NCBI GenBank assembly: GCA_903837355.1
Contig: CAILUI010000053.1
Coordinates: 19,756-83,755 of the forward strand
Origin: an uncultured Victivallales bacterium
GTDB lineage: Bacteria > Verrucomicrobiota > Lentisphaeria > Oligosphaerales > JAFGRS01
Direction of reading: 5' to 3'
Length of the DNA stretch: 64,000 nt
Made by a program: the position numbers and the translations under genes
The notes under the pieces: generated by a model
The model's input: only the letters and a program-made list of their open reading frames with translations
Told to the model about the DNA's origin: nothing
Database searches by the model: none
Shown here: piece by piece, positions 54,207-63,204 of the stretch
Layout: the number at the start of each line of letters is the position of its first letter
How positions within the stretch are numbered: position 1 is the first letter of the stretch

Positions 54207-54268
54207 GAAAACGCATCATAGCATCACCATTCCCTGCTGTCAAGATGCTATGGCGGCGGCCGATATCG

Positions 54269-54438
54269 CCTCAGTGAAGTCTGCTCGACCCCTGGAGGGC
54301 GAAGCTCCCCAGGCGCGAACGCGCCGCTGAGCCACCGGCCAGAGGCTGGCGACGGGGGACGGCTCACCGCCTGCACGCAGGTCCTGCTGGCCAGCAGGAT
54401 TCGCCCTCCATAGCGTGTCGGCAGAGCCGGCGGCTCCA
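54269..54438. repeat. MITE-like interspersed repeat, copy 2
   Basis: It begins CCTCAGTGAAGTCTGC (one mismatch to the copy 1 terminal repeat) and matches the reverse complement of copy 1 across most of its length: TGGAGGGCGAAGCTCCCCAGGCGCG, CCGCTGAGCCACCGGCCAGAGGC and GGACGGCTCACCGCCTGCACGCAGG are shared nearly base for base. The right end is more diverged (TTCGCCCTCCATAGCGTGTCGGCAGAGCCGG). The element fills the gap between the vapB promoter and the stop codon at 54443 of the large beta-helix gene. Confidence 0.75.
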
Positions 54439-54442
54439 GCCT

Positions 54443-57400
54443 TCACTCCGCTCTGCTGATCCGCACCGAGCCCACGGCCGGCGGGACGTTGGCGCCCGTG
54501 ACATCGAAGCGCAGATCCCCGCCGTTGCAGCGACCGGCGAACACCGCGTCGCTGACGGTACACTCATAGGTCTTCCACGTCTTCGTGTCCGTGAGCTGGA
54601 ACAGTCCCGCCGTCTTCCAGGCGCCAGGGGTGGCGGCATAGACGGTGATCGTGGCGTCGCTGGAATCGTAGCGGACGTCGAAACTGCCGGTACCTTCGTC
54701 GAAGTAATCGACCGCCATCTTCACCTGCGGCGCCTTGCCGTCCCTGAAACCGGGAAACTCGATCCTGTAGTACAGGAAATAGGTCTTTCCGGGAAGCTCC
54801 TTCAGGCTCACCCAGGCAGCCCGGCCGGCCCTCGTCACGGGAACGCAGTTCGATTCCGCACCGGTTTCCATCAGTGACAGGCCGGCAATCTGCTGCGGGT
54901 TGCTCAAAGTGACCGCAATGGTCGTGGCGTCGTCGGGAAGCTGCACACAATCCCGTGACCGCGCGTCGAAGCGCGAGTCGACGGTTCCGCCCGTGGCGTA
55001 GGGCTGGTCCAGGAGACAGCCGCGGGTCTGGATGGACCCACCGGGGCCCAGCGCGAAAGCCGGGTCGCTGCCGGCATTCCGGTCGAGGTACACATTGGTG
55101 AGCTCGATCCGCCCGCCCGCGGCACGGTGCGCGGCGTAGAGATTGAAGTGCCCCAACTCAAAGCGGATCGTCCCAGCCTGCGCGAGCACGGAATACTGCG
55201 GGTTCCCGCCCCAGTAACTGGTGTTGTACAGGGTCACCTCACCGGCGAAATCCCGGCCCGTCTCGAAGTAACCGCGCACGCTGCTCCGGTCGGGGTTGTA
55301 GACGTCGCACTGGGTGTTCACCAGGGTCAGCCCCGCGGCGCCCAGCCCGTCGAACACGATCCCGGCCAGCGAGCCGTCGGTACCGTGGCCGAGCACCAGA
55401 CCGCTGGCCCCCTTGCCGTTCTCCGTGATAAAGTGCAGGCCGATGCGCGCCGCGAAGTTGAAATTCTGGAACTGCAGCTCGTTCTCGCAATCGCCGAAGA
55501 CAAAGGCTTCGAGGTTGGCGTACTGAAACACCGCCGCTTTGAAGATGTCATTGCCGGGAACCGTGGCCAGGCTGTCCGGGTACGGCGAGCGCCACCAGTA
55601 GTGCGGGTTGAACATGGCGTTGCGCACCTGACCATTCCGCGCTCCGGCGCCGACGCGAATGCCAGTCCGCAACGGCGCCCCGGCGACGAAGTCCAGATAG
55701 TGATCGTCGCAGCGATACGAGGCGAAATCGGCCAGAAAGTACGGGTTCATCACCGTCGTGTTGATGACATAGACACCCGCGCCGCGGCCCTGGAGGGTGG
55801 GCGGATAGGGCACCTCGCTGAACTGCCTCTGCTCGGGGTAGTAGCAGGTCATGCCGCGGATGCCGCTCCGCTCCCGCAGCACGATGGCGGGCGCGCCGCT
55901 GGCTTCGCCGCGGCCGGCGTACAGCGCCAGCGTGCTGCCTTTGCCCATGGGATGATGCGGCACGTCATGCACGCCGCGCAACTCGACGTTGGGCGGAACG
56001 CTCAGATGGCCGCGTACACAGTAGATCCCACCGGGCAGGAAGACGGTCCCACCACCATCCCTCGCTGCGGTGTCCAGGGCCCGCTGCAGCGCCTCCGTGT
56101 CGTCGCTCGTGCCATCCTTCCTGGCGCCGAAGGCGGCATCCGTCACCACGTAAAGCGCGACGCGGGACGGGGTGTGGACCGGCGTGCCCGGATAGGCGAA
56201 CCGCGGTAGTCTGGACGCAGGCAGGGGCTCATCGGCCAGGGTGACGAACGTCGACGCGCTGCGGTTGACGAACCGCGGCGGGCCGTCGAACCGCGCGCCG
56301 GCCACGCTGGCAGCGTTGACCTCAGATTCAAGGACCAGGTGGTCGCCGCCGGTGGCGCTGAAGGCGCACCCGAGGAACACCGCATTGCCGGCCTGGCGCG
56401 TGACCGTGCCGGCGAAGCTGCAGTCCTGGAAGAGCGTCGCCGACGCGCGCTTGCCGCCGAGGCTGGCCGCCGCCTTGCTACCCTGGATCGTGCAGCTATG
56501 GCAGAAGAGCGCTGCGCTGAACGCCGCCTCGGTCTGGATGCCGACCTCGCCCTCGAACACGCAGTGCGTGAAGCCGAAACCCGGCTCGAGCGTCTCGACC
56601 AGCCGCAGCGCGGTCTGGCAACCCGTGAACGAACTGCCGTAGACCTGGCCGTTGGGCGCCCCCTTGTCGGAACTGAAGGTCTCCATGCCGGTGCGGTAGC
56701 CGCGGATGTCGAGGAAGGCGGCGTAGTTCCAGTCCACCCGGTACAGGCGGAACCCGGTGCCGTTCGCATACATCCACTGCGCGTGCGGGCCGCCCTTGGC
56801 GGGAGCGCCGGGCAGCCCGCTGTCGCTCCAGAAGTCCGGGTTGAAGCGAACCCACTCGATCCGCCCGATGTCGGAGATGTTCTCGATCCGGAGCCCGACC
56901 GCGAGCGGGGTGCCGTAGACCTGCTTAATGTAGAACAACTCGTTGAAATCCGGCCCAAAGCGGATGCCTTGGTACGGATTGACCAGAGTCACGTTCTCGA
57001 TGGTGTAGTTGTCACCAAACCCCTTCGCGTCCTTGATGCAGTACGGGTACGGCACGATCGCGTCGGCGACTTGTTCCGGGTACCAGATGGCAAGGTCCTT
57101 CAAGCCGGCACAGTAGGTGATACTGATGAACGGCTCGCCGTCCAGACGACCGCGCCCCGCATAGGCCTGCAGTACCGTGCCCACGAGCGGCCGCCCCGGC
57201 GTGGGCTCAGCCCACTCGCCGCGCAGGGTGACACTCACCGGAATGGTGAGGTTGCCCCGGAGCGCGTACCGCCCTGCGGGGGCGAACACCGTGCCGCCGC
57301 CCGCCGCCGCCATGGCGTCCAGCGCCATCTGAAACGCCACCGTGTCGTCACTCACCCCGTCGCCCTTGGCCCCAAACTCGGCAACGGTGTACCCGGCGAC

Positions 57401-58063
57401 CACGCCATCCGTGGTGGGGAACGCCGTCTCCTGGTGGCGCCACCGCAACCGCGGCAGGGCGCCGGCCAGCCCCGTCACCGCCGCAGTCACGACCATGGAA
57501 CCCACGGCGAAGCTGCCGCCGGCCGGGATCGTAAAGCGGAAATCGCCCCCGTGGCAGCGCCCGCTGAACTGGGCATCCGCAACCGTCAGCGTCACCGTCT
57601 TCCAGGTTCCCGTGTCCTCGAGATAGATCGGCTTCCCAGATTTGAACGCGCCGACCGCCTCGCGGGTGAGGCGGATGAGCGCGTCGCTCGAGTCGTACTG
57701 GAAGTCAATCGTTCCCGTCCCCGCGTCGAAGTACTCGACCCTGATCGCGAGACCTGGCATGGCGCCGTTTCGGAACGCCTCCTGGGTGGCCACGACGTAC
57801 ATGAACCCACTGGTGGCGACTCCGGGGGTGGCGGGCAGACTGACCACTGCCTCGCGTCCGCCCCGGGTCACCACCTCCAGCCGTTGTTCGACCTCCTCCG
57901 TGAGGATCCGCAGCCCCTTGTCCCCCGCTTGGTCGCCAAGGCTGAGACTAGCCTCAGGCGCTGGTTCCTGAGCCGGGCCGCGGGAGGGCAGTGCTACGAA
58001 CGCCAGCGCCAGCAGCAGACTGACCGGCAAGGCAGTGAAACAGCGATTACGGCGACTCCACAT
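54443..58063 (-). CDS. very large secreted protein: beta-sandwich, two beta-helices, beta-sandwich
   Basis: 1206 aa from the ATG at 58063 (AGGGAGAG upstream), with signal peptide MWSRRNRCFTALPVSLLLALAFVALPSRGPAQ. Pectate_lyase_3-type helix entries occur at about 224 ('FGAKGDGVSDDTVAFQMALDAMAAAGGGTVFAPAGRYAL') and 639 ('FGARKDGTSDDTEALQRALDTAARDGGGTVFLPGGIY'). The N-terminal (about 35-200) and C-terminal (about 1060-1206) domains are related to each other: both carry 'FD.GTG..D..YDSSDA' and 'WKT...TV.DA.F.GRC.GGD.RF'. The product likely binds and cuts glycans. It is divergent from the DUF4091 gene; upstream track ORF (104 aa) is ignored. Confidence 0.85.
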   Translation of the reverse strand: MWSRRNRCFTALPVSLLLALAFVALPSRGPAQEPAPEASLSLGDQAGDKGLRILTEEVEQRLEVVTRGGREAVVSLPATPGVATSGFMYVVATQEAFRNGAMPGLAIRVEYFDAGTGTIDFQYDSSDALIRLTREAVGAFKSGKPIYLEDTGTWKTVTLTVADAQFSGRCHGGDFRFTIPAGGSFAVGSMVVTAAVTGLAGALPRLRWRHQETAFPTTDGVVAGYTVAEFGAKGDGVSDDTVAFQMALDAMAAAGGGTVFAPAGRYALRGNLTIPVSVTLRGEWAEPTPGRPLVGTVLQAYAGRGRLDGEPFISITYCAGLKDLAIWYPEQVADAIVPYPYCIKDAKGFGDNYTIENVTLVNPYQGIRFGPDFNELFYIKQVYGTPLAVGLRIENISDIGRIEWVRFNPDFWSDSGLPGAPAKGGPHAQWMYANGTGFRLYRVDWNYAAFLDIRGYRTGMETFSSDKGAPNGQVYGSSFTGCQTALRLVETLEPGFGFTHCVFEGEVGIQTEAAFSAALFCHSCTIQGSKAAASLGGKRASATLFQDCSFAGTVTRQAGNAVFLGCAFSATGGDHLVLESEVNAASVAGARFDGPPRFVNRSASTFVTLADEPLPASRLPRFAYPGTPVHTPSRVALYVVTDAAFGARKDGTSDDTEALQRALDTAARDGGGTVFLPGGIYCVRGHLSVPPNVELRGVHDVPHHPMGKGSTLALYAGRGEASGAPAIVLRERSGIRGMTCYYPEQRQFSEVPYPPTLQGRGAGVYVINTTVMNPYFLADFASYRCDDHYLDFVAGAPLRTGIRVGAGARNGQVRNAMFNPHYWWRSPYPDSLATVPGNDIFKAAVFQYANLEAFVFGDCENELQFQNFNFAARIGLHFITENGKGASGLVLGHGTDGSLAGIVFDGLGAAGLTLVNTQCDVYNPDRSSVRGYFETGRDFAGEVTLYNTSYWGGNPQYSVLAQAGTIRFELGHFNLYAAHRAAGGRIELTNVYLDRNAGSDPAFALGPGGSIQTRGCLLDQPYATGGTVDSRFDARSRDCVQLPDDATTIAVTLSNPQQIAGLSLMETGAESNCVPVTRAGRAAWVSLKELPGKTYFLYYRIEFPGFRDGKAPQVKMAVDYFDEGTGSFDVRYDSSDATITVYAATPGAWKTAGLFQLTDTKTWKTYECTVSDAVFAGRCNGGDLRFDVTGANVPPAVGSVRISRAE

Positions 58064-58270
58064 GGTCTCTCCCTCTGAGTTGGTTCCGTCACACCCCACC
58101 GGCGGGCCGCGCTCCTCGTCAAGATAGCGCCCCACGGCGCCATCTGCTTGGCCAGCCCTCATCAGCGCCGCAACTGGCGACGGCAGACAAGTGGGGCCAT
58201 GTTGACGACCGGCTCGCCTGCGCCCATCCGGCGAACCCATGAAGGCGAGAGACCGGCAAGGAGAGGGACC
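58064..58270. promoter_or_regulatory. divergent gap between two secreted-enzyme genes
   Basis: 207 bases between the start codons of the double beta-helix gene (minus) and the DUF4091 gene (plus). Both have purine-rich ribosome sites at its ends; shared regulation is possible. No operator or hairpin is obvious. Confidence 0.3.
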
Positions 58271-61200
58271 ATGAAGCTCGGAATGCTGCTGTTCGCGCTG
58301 GCGACCGTGACCGGCTGGGCCGCCCCGGCCTGGCACCAGGACCTCTATCTCGGCAACGACGGCTTCTGGCGGCAACGCTTCCCCATCGTTATCAGTAACC
58401 CCGGCGTGCGGGATCTGGTCGGCGAGTCAGTGGCGCTGCCGGTCGGCGACGCGCCGGGCCAGGTGCCGTTGGCCGGCTCTCTGGCCGATGGCCTCCGCCT
58501 CTGCACCGAAAGTGGCGCCGAGTTCCTCTGGGCCATCAGCGGGCCGGACGGCAAAGCGGTCCGCCGCGGACCGGTGCCGGCGGGCAGTACCCTCTTCGTT
58601 CCCGTCGAGTGCCCGGCCGGCGGCCAGGCCACCCTCTACCTCTATGTCGACAACCCCGCCGCCTGGCCCGTGGCCGACTTCCTCAAAGCCGCCCGCGGAC
58701 TGCGCAACGGCGGCTTGGAAGAGGGCAGCGGCGACGTCCCCAGCGAATGGACCCACGACAGCAACGATGACGCCCACCGGACCTTCTGGGTCACCGAGAC
58801 CCCGCACGCCGGCAAACGCTGCCTGAAGACCGTCGTCGCCGCCACTGCCGAGGCCAGTTGGATCGCCACGCGGCAACAGAGCATCCAGATCGTCGGTGGG
58901 GCGAAGTACCGCATGCAGGCCTGGGTGAAGGCGGAGGGTGTCAAGGGCGACACGGGCTGGTACATCCACGTCGGTAACGCGCAGAACATGATGATCATCA
59001 GCCCCATGCTCATCGGCGGCGAAGGCACGTACGACTGGAAGGAAGTCAGCACCGAGTTCACCGCACCGGCCGATGCCGATACCGCTGACCTGGGCACCGT
59101 CCTGCGCGGCACCGGAACGGCCTGGTTCGACGACGTCTCGCTGACGCTGCTCGACGCGACCGCCGTCACGATCACAGCCCGCGCCCTGCCGCCCGAACTC
59201 ATCCCCCTCCAGCAGGAACTGGGGGCGACGGCGCCCTGGCCGACCGGCGCCGACACCGAGGGCTGGGATTTCCGCTTCCCCGTCCATGCCATGAACCTCG
59301 GCGACCAGGCCCTCGACAGCGGCCTCACAGCCGTCGACATCTCGGGTGCCGTCGCCCGCCTCAACCGGCGCGTCGACGCCAGCGCGGTCCGGGTCATGGC
59401 CGGCAGCCAACCGCTGGAGTCGTACCGCCTGGGCGACCTCCTGCTCTTCCGCCAGCGCGTCGAACCGCGCACGCGGCAGACGCTCCACGTGTACTTCCAG
59501 GTAGGCAAGCCCGCTCCGGCCACCGCCGGCCAGCCCGGCGCCCGCCAGTATGCCGCCAACCCAGCCCTTCCCGGCGGCGAGACCCACGAAGCCATCACCA
59601 GCATCGCCCGGGCTGAGTACGCCCGCCTCCTGGAAAACCCGCTGAACCGGGTCCGTAACCCGAGCTTCGAGCAGGGCGAGGCCCTGCCCGACGCCTGGGC
59701 CGGCGGCGCCGAGGGCCAGCGCCCCGCCGGCGCACAGATGGCGACAAGCACCCCCGGACTCTTCGGCCAGCGCGGCGCGCGCCTGGTCATCCCGGCCGAC
59801 TCCCAGCCAGCCTGGACCGGCTGGCGTCAAGACGTGCCGGTCCTGCCCGAGAAGACCTACCTCTATTCGGCTTGGCTGAAGTGCGAGAACCTGGTCGGCG
59901 GACTCCAGCTCCACGCCCACTACCGCAATGCCCAGGGCGAGCTCTGCAAAGACCGCCAGCATACCAGCATCGGGCCCGCCATCGCCGGGAACACCGACTG
60001 GACCCTCCTCAGCGGCCTCTTCAGCATGCCGCCGGACATCGCCACCTTCCAACTCCACCTGACCATGCTGGCCACGGGAACCGCCGAGCACGACGGCGTC
60101 CTGCTCACCGAGGTCGTCCCCGCCCGCCTCGGCGCCCTGCAGACAAGACTGCCGGCAACCGTCAGCGGCCCGCTGGCCTGGCCGGTCAACGCCGTCGTCA
60201 AGGTCTTCCGCGATGACACCCCGCCTGTCGCAGTGCCGCCAGCCCGGATCACCGTCGCGCGCAACGAGCACGAACCGCTGCAGGTGGCGCTGCGCAGTCC
60301 CCAGGCGCTGGCCCAGGTGACCGTCAGCGTCGAAGCGCCCGTCGGCCCCGGCGGCGCCCGGCTGGCAGACCTCACGATCGGTGTGGTCGGCTACGTCCCC
60401 ATCGACAGCAAGACCAACTACTACAGCTCCAAGAGCCCGGCCTGGCACCGCAAGTTCCCCGGGGCGGACGGTGCCTCCGACGGCTGGCCAGGCTGGTGGC
60501 CGGATCCCATCCTGCCGCGGCAGAGCTTCGACCTCGCCGCTGACGCCACCCAACCCGTCTGGGTGACCTTCGCCGTACCCAAGGACGCCGCTCCGGGAGA
60601 CTATGCCGGTACCGTGCGCTTCAGCGCCGCCGGCAAGCCGGTGGCCGAGTTGCCCTTCACCGTGCACGTCTGGGACCTCGCCCTACCCGACGAAATGCAC
60701 CTCAAGGCGATCTACGACTGCCGCCAGGACGGCGCCCTCTGGCAGGTCCCCGGCAAGTCCCCCGACGAGACCCGCCAGGCCTTCTGGCGCTTCATGGCCG
60801 AACACCGGGTCTGCCCTGACTCGATCCGCCCCGAACCCAGTATCCGCTATGAAAACGGCCAGGTGGTGGCCGACTTCGCCGCCTTCGACAAGGCCGCGAC
60901 GTACTACTTCGACGAACTGAAAATGCCGCACGCCTACACGCCCTGGTTCTTCTACGGCTTCGGCTGGGGCCACCCGACCGCCGACCGCTTCGGCCAGGCC
61001 CCCTACGAAGGCAAGTACCCCTACGAGGGCGTCGACCGCCGCGTCCTGCGCCCGGAGTTCAAACAGGCCTACCAGGCGTGTCTCAAGGTCTACTGGGAGC
61101 ACATGAAGGCCAAAGGTTGGGCGAGCAAATGCGTGCTCTACATCTCCGATGAACCCTTCGACAACCAGCCCCACATCCGCGAGCAGATGAAAGCCCTCTG

Positions 61201-61879
61201 CGCCATGATCCACGACGTCGATCCGGCCATCCCCGTCTACTGCAGCACCTGGCACCACCAACCCGAGTGGGATGGCTACCTGAATGTCTGGGGCGTCGGT
61301 CACTACGGCGTGGTCCCGGCCGAGAAACTGGCTCAGCTCAAACAGGGCGGTGCCCGCGTCTGGTGGACCACCGATGGCCAGATGTGCACGGACACCCCCT
61401 ACGCCGCCGTCGAACGCCTGCTGCCGCACTACTGCTTCAGATACGGCGCCGACGCCTACGAGTTCTGGGGCGTCGACTGGCTGACCTACGACCCCTACGA
61501 ATTCGGCTGGCACTCCTACATTCACCAGAGCGGCCAACCCGGCGAGTCGTACTACGTCCGCTACCCCAACGGCGATGGCTTCCTCGCCTACCCAGGCTCG
61601 CCCATCGGCCACCCCGGCCCGGTCACCTCCGTGCGCCTGGAACAGGCCCGCGAAGGCGCCGAGGACTACGAATACCTCTACCTGCTGCGCGAACGCATCG
61701 CTGCCGCCAAGGCCGCCGGACGCGACACCGCCGCCGCCGCGACCGCCCTCGCGACGGCCCAGGACCTGGTCACCATCCCCAACGCCGGCGGCCGCTTCTC
61801 AACCCGCATCCTGCCCGACCCCGACGCCGTCTTCGCCGTCAAGGAAGGCGTGGCCACCGCCATCGAAGCCCTGCGCTGA
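58271..61879 (+). CDS. secreted DUF4091/GH123-like protein with CBM-like domains
   Basis: 1202 aa from the ATG at 58271 (GAGAGGG upstream; signal peptide MKLGMLLFALATVTGWAAP). Two carbohydrate-binding-like jelly-rolls are read ('LRNGGLEEGSGDVPSEW...VVAATAEASWIATRQQSIQIVGGAKYRMQAWVKAEG' and 'VRNPSFEQGEALPDAW...KTYLYSAWLKCENLVGGLQLHAHYRNAQGE'). The C-terminal 450 residues are the DUF4091/GH123-type barrel, with 'VLYISDEPFDNQPHIREQMKALCAMIHDVDP' and 'VTSVRLEQAREGAEDYEYLYLLRE'. GH123 enzymes are beta-N-acetylgalactosaminidases; the activity here is inferred from family only. Confidence 0.87.
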   Translation: MKLGMLLFALATVTGWAAPAWHQDLYLGNDGFWRQRFPIVISNPGVRDLVGESVALPVGDAPGQVPLAGSLADGLRLCTESGAEFLWAISGPDGKAVRRGPVPAGSTLFVPVECPAGGQATLYLYVDNPAAWPVADFLKAARGLRNGGLEEGSGDVPSEWTHDSNDDAHRTFWVTETPHAGKRCLKTVVAATAEASWIATRQQSIQIVGGAKYRMQAWVKAEGVKGDTGWYIHVGNAQNMMIISPMLIGGEGTYDWKEVSTEFTAPADADTADLGTVLRGTGTAWFDDVSLTLLDATAVTITARALPPELIPLQQELGATAPWPTGADTEGWDFRFPVHAMNLGDQALDSGLTAVDISGAVARLNRRVDASAVRVMAGSQPLESYRLGDLLLFRQRVEPRTRQTLHVYFQVGKPAPATAGQPGARQYAANPALPGGETHEAITSIARAEYARLLENPLNRVRNPSFEQGEALPDAWAGGAEGQRPAGAQMATSTPGLFGQRGARLVIPADSQPAWTGWRQDVPVLPEKTYLYSAWLKCENLVGGLQLHAHYRNAQGELCKDRQHTSIGPAIAGNTDWTLLSGLFSMPPDIATFQLHLTMLATGTAEHDGVLLTEVVPARLGALQTRLPATVSGPLAWPVNAVVKVFRDDTPPVAVPPARITVARNEHEPLQVALRSPQALAQVTVSVEAPVGPGGARLADLTIGVVGYVPIDSKTNYYSSKSPAWHRKFPGADGASDGWPGWWPDPILPRQSFDLAADATQPVWVTFAVPKDAAPGDYAGTVRFSAAGKPVAELPFTVHVWDLALPDEMHLKAIYDCRQDGALWQVPGKSPDETRQAFWRFMAEHRVCPDSIRPEPSIRYENGQVVADFAAFDKAATYYFDELKMPHAYTPWFFYGFGWGHPTADRFGQAPYEGKYPYEGVDRRVLRPEFKQAYQACLKVYWEHMKAKGWASKCVLYISDEPFDNQPHIREQMKALCAMIHDVDPAIPVYCSTWHHQPEWDGYLNVWGVGHYGVVPAEKLAQLKQGGARVWWTTDGQMCTDTPYAAVERLLPHYCFRYGADAYEFWGVDWLTYDPYEFGWHSYIHQSGQPGESYYVRYPNGDGFLAYPGSPIGHPGPVTSVRLEQAREGAEDYEYLYLLRERIAAAKAAGRDTAAAATALATAQDLVTIPNAGGRFSTRILPDPDAVFAVKEGVATAIEALR

Positions 61880-62024
61880 ACACCCACACCCCTGCCTGCG
61901 GGACGCTCTGTGCATGGACCAACCCGTGGCCACCATCGGTCCGCCGCCGCCCTCCGCCGACCCTGGCCGCCCGATCATGTCAGGATGGAACCCCGAAAGG
62001 GCGCGAAAGACGGGCGCTTGCCCT

Positions 62025-62109
62025 TGGAGGGCGAAGCTCCCCAGGCGCGCACGCGCCGCTGAGCCGCTGGCCGCCGGCCGCCGGCCGGATCTCCCAAACG
62101 GCTCACCGC
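62025..62109. repeat. MITE-like interspersed repeat, copy 3 (truncated)
   Basis: TGGAGGGCGAAGCTCCCCAGGCGCGCACGCGCCGCTGAGCC matches copies 1 and 2 almost exactly, then GCCGGCCGCCGG and GGATCTCCCAAACGGCTCACCGCT resemble the middle. The right half and its terminal repeat are absent; the sequence passes straight into the Rhs fragment whose first ATG is at 62111. The repeat is in the same orientation as copy 2. The left end is also incomplete, with no CCTCAGTCAAGTC seen. Confidence 0.75.
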
Positions 62110-62110
62110 T

Positions 62111-62989
62111 ATGGACCTCGTCGATGCGGGGACCGCTGCCGTCCTGGCCACTTACGAGTACGGTCCCTTCGGCAACACCCTCGTCGCCCCCGACCCCCCG
62201 GCCGACACCAACCCCATCCGCTTCCCGACCAAGCCCGCCGAGGCAGCCCGTCTGCCCGGTTCTGCCGCCGGTCCCGATCTCTACTACTACGGCCGTCGCT
62301 ACTACAGCCCGGGTCTGGGGCGGTGGACCAGCCGAGATCCGATTGGGGAGGATGGCGGGATCAACCTCCAGGCTTTCGTCCGCAACTCAGCACTGGGCAG
62401 CTTCGACGCTGTGGGCCTCTACGGGTATAACACGTCATTGACCGACAGCAATGACGTAGAGACCCGCTTCAGTAACTCGAGGCCCATCTGGCGGACGTGT
62501 AGCGGGCGAACCGTACGCGTGGGCGATATCGCGCTCGTCAAAGCCTACGTCGATGCCAATCTGACCACTCCGGCAGGCTGGGTTGAGCCGTTCATCACCG
62601 ATGCATCAGGGGCGATCCCTGGAGGACTCCCCGGGGGGCAGATCGGCGAACTCAGAAACCCTACGTATCTGGGAGCCGGTATCGTCATGAGGTTCACCCC
62701 AAGCGCGTCTTGCTGTCCCTGTGTGCACTCCGGCTGGCAGCAACGCATGGTCGCTCCCACGCCAGGTCCCGACTATGCATACCGTGAGACAGCGAGCGCG
62801 TACGATTTCCCCGGGACGATCTACCCCCTTGCCACCGCAGGGAGCGCGACCCACACGTATGCCCTGGAGTTCGTATGCGACGGGGAAGTGCGCGCGTCTG
62901 TCTCGTGGGGGTACACTACGACCATCACCTACCCTCACGGGGCCGCCACGACCGCTTCCGCAACCGTCGATCTGTTCGTCTCTTACTAG
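62111..62989 (+). CDS. orphan Rhs C-terminal tip with unknown variable domain
   Basis: 292 codons. Residues 2-103 are the end of an Rhs core: 'LVDAGTAAVLATYEYGPFGN', 'YYYGRRYYSPGLGRWTSRDPIGEDGGINLQAFVRN' and 'DAVGLYGY'. The several hundred to thousand residues that normally precede the core are missing and no ribosome site precedes the ATG. Residues 104-292 are the variable tip; they contain 'SASCCPCVHSGWQQRM' and a beta-rich end, with no recognised toxin motif. It may be a decayed protein, a silent tip cassette for recombination, or a non-toxin tip. Base composition looks less GC-rich than its neighbours. Confidence 0.75.
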   Translation: MDLVDAGTAAVLATYEYGPFGNTLVAPDPPADTNPIRFPTKPAEAARLPGSAAGPDLYYYGRRYYSPGLGRWTSRDPIGEDGGINLQAFVRNSALGSFDAVGLYGYNTSLTDSNDVETRFSNSRPIWRTCSGRTVRVGDIALVKAYVDANLTTPAGWVEPFITDASGAIPGGLPGGQIGELRNPTYLGAGIVMRFTPSASCCPCVHSGWQQRMVAPTPGPDYAYRETASAYDFPGTIYPLATAGSATHTYALEFVCDGEVRASVSWGYTTTITYPHGAATTASATVDLFVSY

Positions 62990-63204
62990 CGGGAGCGCGT
63001 TTCATGCGATCGGGAGCGGTGGAGCCCAGCTTGGGCAGCAGGGCCCCCGCGACGCCTGTCGCTGACACGCACCACGCGGGACCTTTGTGCGCAGGGCACG
63101 GGGAGCGGGACGAACACAGCAAGTCGGGTCTCTTGAGCAAGCAGTCGCCCCTGCCGCGGTTCTGGCTCATCGGGCAGCTTGGCGAACAGGCGAAGGACGG
63201 AGCA

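Noticed and set aside
61880-62430. Extension of the 61267..62430 ORF through the repeat
   Set aside because: It is a shadow of the DUF4091 gene that reads through the MITE-like repeat; the 'GGRSSPGAHAPLS' peptide is only the translated repeat.
62990-63204. N-terminal extension of the membrane protein ORF 62875..63675
   Set aside because: The first 110 codons overlap the Rhs tip and lack coding character; the ATG at 63205 has its own ribosome site.
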